Shown in pieces: positions 62,966 to 64,000 of a DNA stretch of 64,000 nucleotides (position 1 is the first letter of the stretch; each line of letters opens with the position of its first letter). The stretch is from Methylophilaceae bacterium (GTDB taxonomy: Bacteria > Pseudomonadota > Gammaproteobacteria > Burkholderiales > Methylophilaceae), in contig CAJPFK010000001.1 of assembly GCA_905339275.1 (NCBI GenBank), forward strand, positions 744,001-808,000, written 5' to 3'. The notes beneath the pieces are model-generated. The model had not been told where the DNA came from. It did not search any database and was given only the letters and a program-made list of their open reading frames with translations. The position numbers were made by a program, and so were the translations under genes.

Positions 62966-63139
62966 GTGATTCTTCCCTGATGGTCACCCACCGGATGCGG
63001 TGACTCGTAATATCAATTTGGTTAATGGTTGGTTATTCTTAAAAAAACGCGATAGCCCAACTGATAATTTTATCGTTATCGCTATATTTAACCTCTTTGT
63101 TACAAGAATGACAACTTAATGCTATTATTTTTTCGATTG

Positions 63140-63169
63140 TTGCATGTAAATTAAATCTCTGGATAGAAT
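63140..63169 (+). promoter_or_regulatory. Possible sigma-70 promoter of pilGH
   Basis: TTGCAT and TAGAAT are separated by 18 bp and lie about 70 bp upstream of the pilG start within an AT-rich 273-bp divergent region. The match is moderate. Confidence 0.4.
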
Positions 63170-63238
63170 AGAGCGAGAGAACAAGCGCTGTAAGGCAATT
63201 GAAAAAGCGGCGCCCTATAATAAATCAAGGGGATCAGG

Positions 63239-63652
63239 GTGGGGCAAACCAATCTAGCTGACTTGAAGGTGATGGTCATCGATGACAGTAACACCATCCG
63301 CCGGAGCGCAGAGATTTTCCTGAAACAGGCTGGCTGTGAAGTCCTCCTCGCCGAGGATGGTTTCGATGCACTGTCCAAAATAAGCCAGCACCATCCCGAT
63401 ATCATTTTTGTGGACATCATGATGCCCCGTCTCGACGGCTATCAGACATGTTCGCTGATCAAAAGAAATTCCAGGTTCAAATCCACGCCTGTCATCATGC
63501 TGTCCAGCAAGGATGGTATCTTTGATCGCGCACGCGGTCGCATGGTGGGTTCTGACCAGTACCTAACCAAACCTTTTACCCAGGAGTCGCTGATAGACAC
63601 GGTGACTGCTTATGCTGCCAATGCGGCATCCAATTCTCAAGAGGCGGACTAA
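63239..63652 (+). CDS. pilG: Twitching motility response regulator PilG
   Basis: A 137-residue single-domain CheY-like regulator. The acidic pocket is VIDDSNTIR, the acceptor Asp is in IIFVDIMMPRLDGYQ, followed by SSKDGIFDRARGRMVGSDQYLTKPF, the typical PilG end. The start is a GTG at 63,239 with AAGGGG upstream. In type IV pilus chemosensory systems PilG stimulates pilus extension. pilH follows after 4 nt. Confidence 0.9.
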   Translation: MGQTNLADLKVMVIDDSNTIRRSAEIFLKQAGCEVLLAEDGFDALSKISQHHPDIIFVDIMMPRLDGYQTCSLIKRNSRFKSTPVIMLSSKDGIFDRARGRMVGSDQYLTKPFTQESLIDTVTAYAANAASNSQEAD

Positions 63653-63656
63653 ACCT

Positions 63657-64000
63657 ATGGCGATAAAAACAATCATGGTGGTTGATGACTCGGAAACGGA
63701 CCGGTACCTGCTCACGGAGATGCTAGAGGCTGCTGGCTACACCGTGACGACGGCGGAAAATGGCGAGGATTGCCTTGCCAAGGTTGAGGTGTCTCCGCCC
63801 GATATGGTGCTGATGGATGTGATCATGCCGGGTTTGAATGGGTTCCAGACCACCAGGGCGCTATCGAAGAACCCGGATACGGCGCATATTCCGGTGATCG
63901 TCTGTACCGGCAAGGAGCAGGCGACGGATCGCATGTGGGCGTTACGGCAAGGTGCCAGGGATTGCGTGATCAAGCCTGTTCAGGCTGAGGAATTGCTGGC
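63657..64000 (+). CDS. pilH: Twitching motility response regulator PilH (cut by window end)
   Basis: The first 114 residues of a CheY-like regulator run to the window edge without a stop. It shows MVVDDSETDRYLL, MLMDV-type acceptor site (LMDVIMPGLNGFQTTR), PVIVCTGKEQATDRMWALRQGA and IKP, which is the PilH pattern. PilH opposes PilG in pilus control. The rest of the pil-chp cluster (pilI, pilJ) is expected beyond the window. Confidence 0.88.
   Translation, partial: MAIKTIMVVDDSETDRYLLTEMLEAAGYTVTTAENGEDCLAKVEVSPPDMVLMDVIMPGLNGFQTTRALSKNPDTAHIPVIVCTGKEQATDRMWALRQGARDCVIKPVQAEELL

Noticed and set aside
1..64000. CRISPR arrays, tRNA/rRNA genes, prophage or integrase genes
   Set aside because: None was recognised on reading both strands, although a small tRNA could be missed by eye.

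Overview
The window looks like chromosomal DNA of a betaproteobacterium, possibly of the Nitrosomonadales (the Gallionella, Sulfuricella and Methylophilaceae neighbourhood). This rests on gene content and on betaproteobacterial-looking protein sequences (PilG/PilH, Fpr ending in VEHYW, MetR/MetE, a Zur/ZigA/DksA2 set, a FixLJ-like stress locus). No rRNA or tRNA gene was seen, so the placement is tentative. No transposase, integrase or CRISPR array was found.

Region 1 (about 60-18,343, minus strand) is a complete aryl polyene (APE) pigment cluster. From its 5' end it encodes a phosphopantetheinyl transferase, a Cys-less ketosynthase partner (chain-length factor), a lysophospholipid acyltransferase, two acyl carrier proteins, a membrane protein, an acyl-ACP ligase, a dehydratase, a glycosyltransferase/acyltransferase fusion, an aromatic amino acid ammonia lyase, a thioesterase, a LolA-like carrier, an MMPL exporter, a DUF3261 lipoprotein, a ketosynthase, a second dehydratase, a ketoreductase and another ketosynthase. 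Most of these genes overlap. Beyond the usual end of the cluster come a small secreted protein, an additional FabB-type ketosynthase and another secreted protein, closed by a strong hairpin. No methyltransferase is present in the cluster.

Region 2 (18.4-38.2 kb) is housekeeping and signalling. It holds Rep helicase, ferredoxin-NADP reductase with a MEKHLA-domain gene, a 1287-residue PAS/GAF/GGDEF/EAL protein, DhaL and DhaK without DhaM, the YlqF GTPase, a methyltransferase, NAD(P)HX repair (NnrDE), a Tat-exported intradiol dioxygenase with a secreted partner, HrpA, a DUF1161 protein and a CHASE-GGDEF cyclase.

Region 3 (38.3-46.4 kb) joins methionine and deoxynucleotide synthesis. MetR and MetE diverge around a perfect MetR-type box. 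Downstream, a cobalamin riboswitch with its own promoter precedes nrdA and nrdB. A 140-bp MITE-like element lies between the riboswitch and nrdA, and an 85-bp REP-like element between nrdA and nrdB.

Region 4 (46.5-51.9 kb) resembles a low-oxygen/stress locus: a zinc-ribbon protein, a CBS-pair protein, a nitroreductase, a FixJ-like regulator with a FixL-like kinase that keeps a candidate heme histidine, a DUF2934 protein, a PAS protein and Hsp20. Two adjacent palindromes lie between the kinase and the divergent DUF2934/PAS/Hsp20 genes.

Region 5 (51.9-55.2 kb, minus strand) looks like a zinc-starvation operon: a Zur-like Fur-family regulator, a DksA lacking two zinc cysteines and two COG0523 GTPases. 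Two copies of a TGCAAC-N3-GTTGCA palindrome precede the dksA-like gene.

Region 6 (55.2-59.4 kb) is a tightly packed RNA/nucleotide operon: RNase II-like, spermidine synthase-like, THUMP RNA methyltransferase and MazG-like pyrophosphohydrolase. It is followed by a two-gene AT-rich islet (59.4-61.1 kb) of foreign appearance. The window ends with Tpx, a FIST-domain protein, and pilG and pilH, the latter cut by the window edge.
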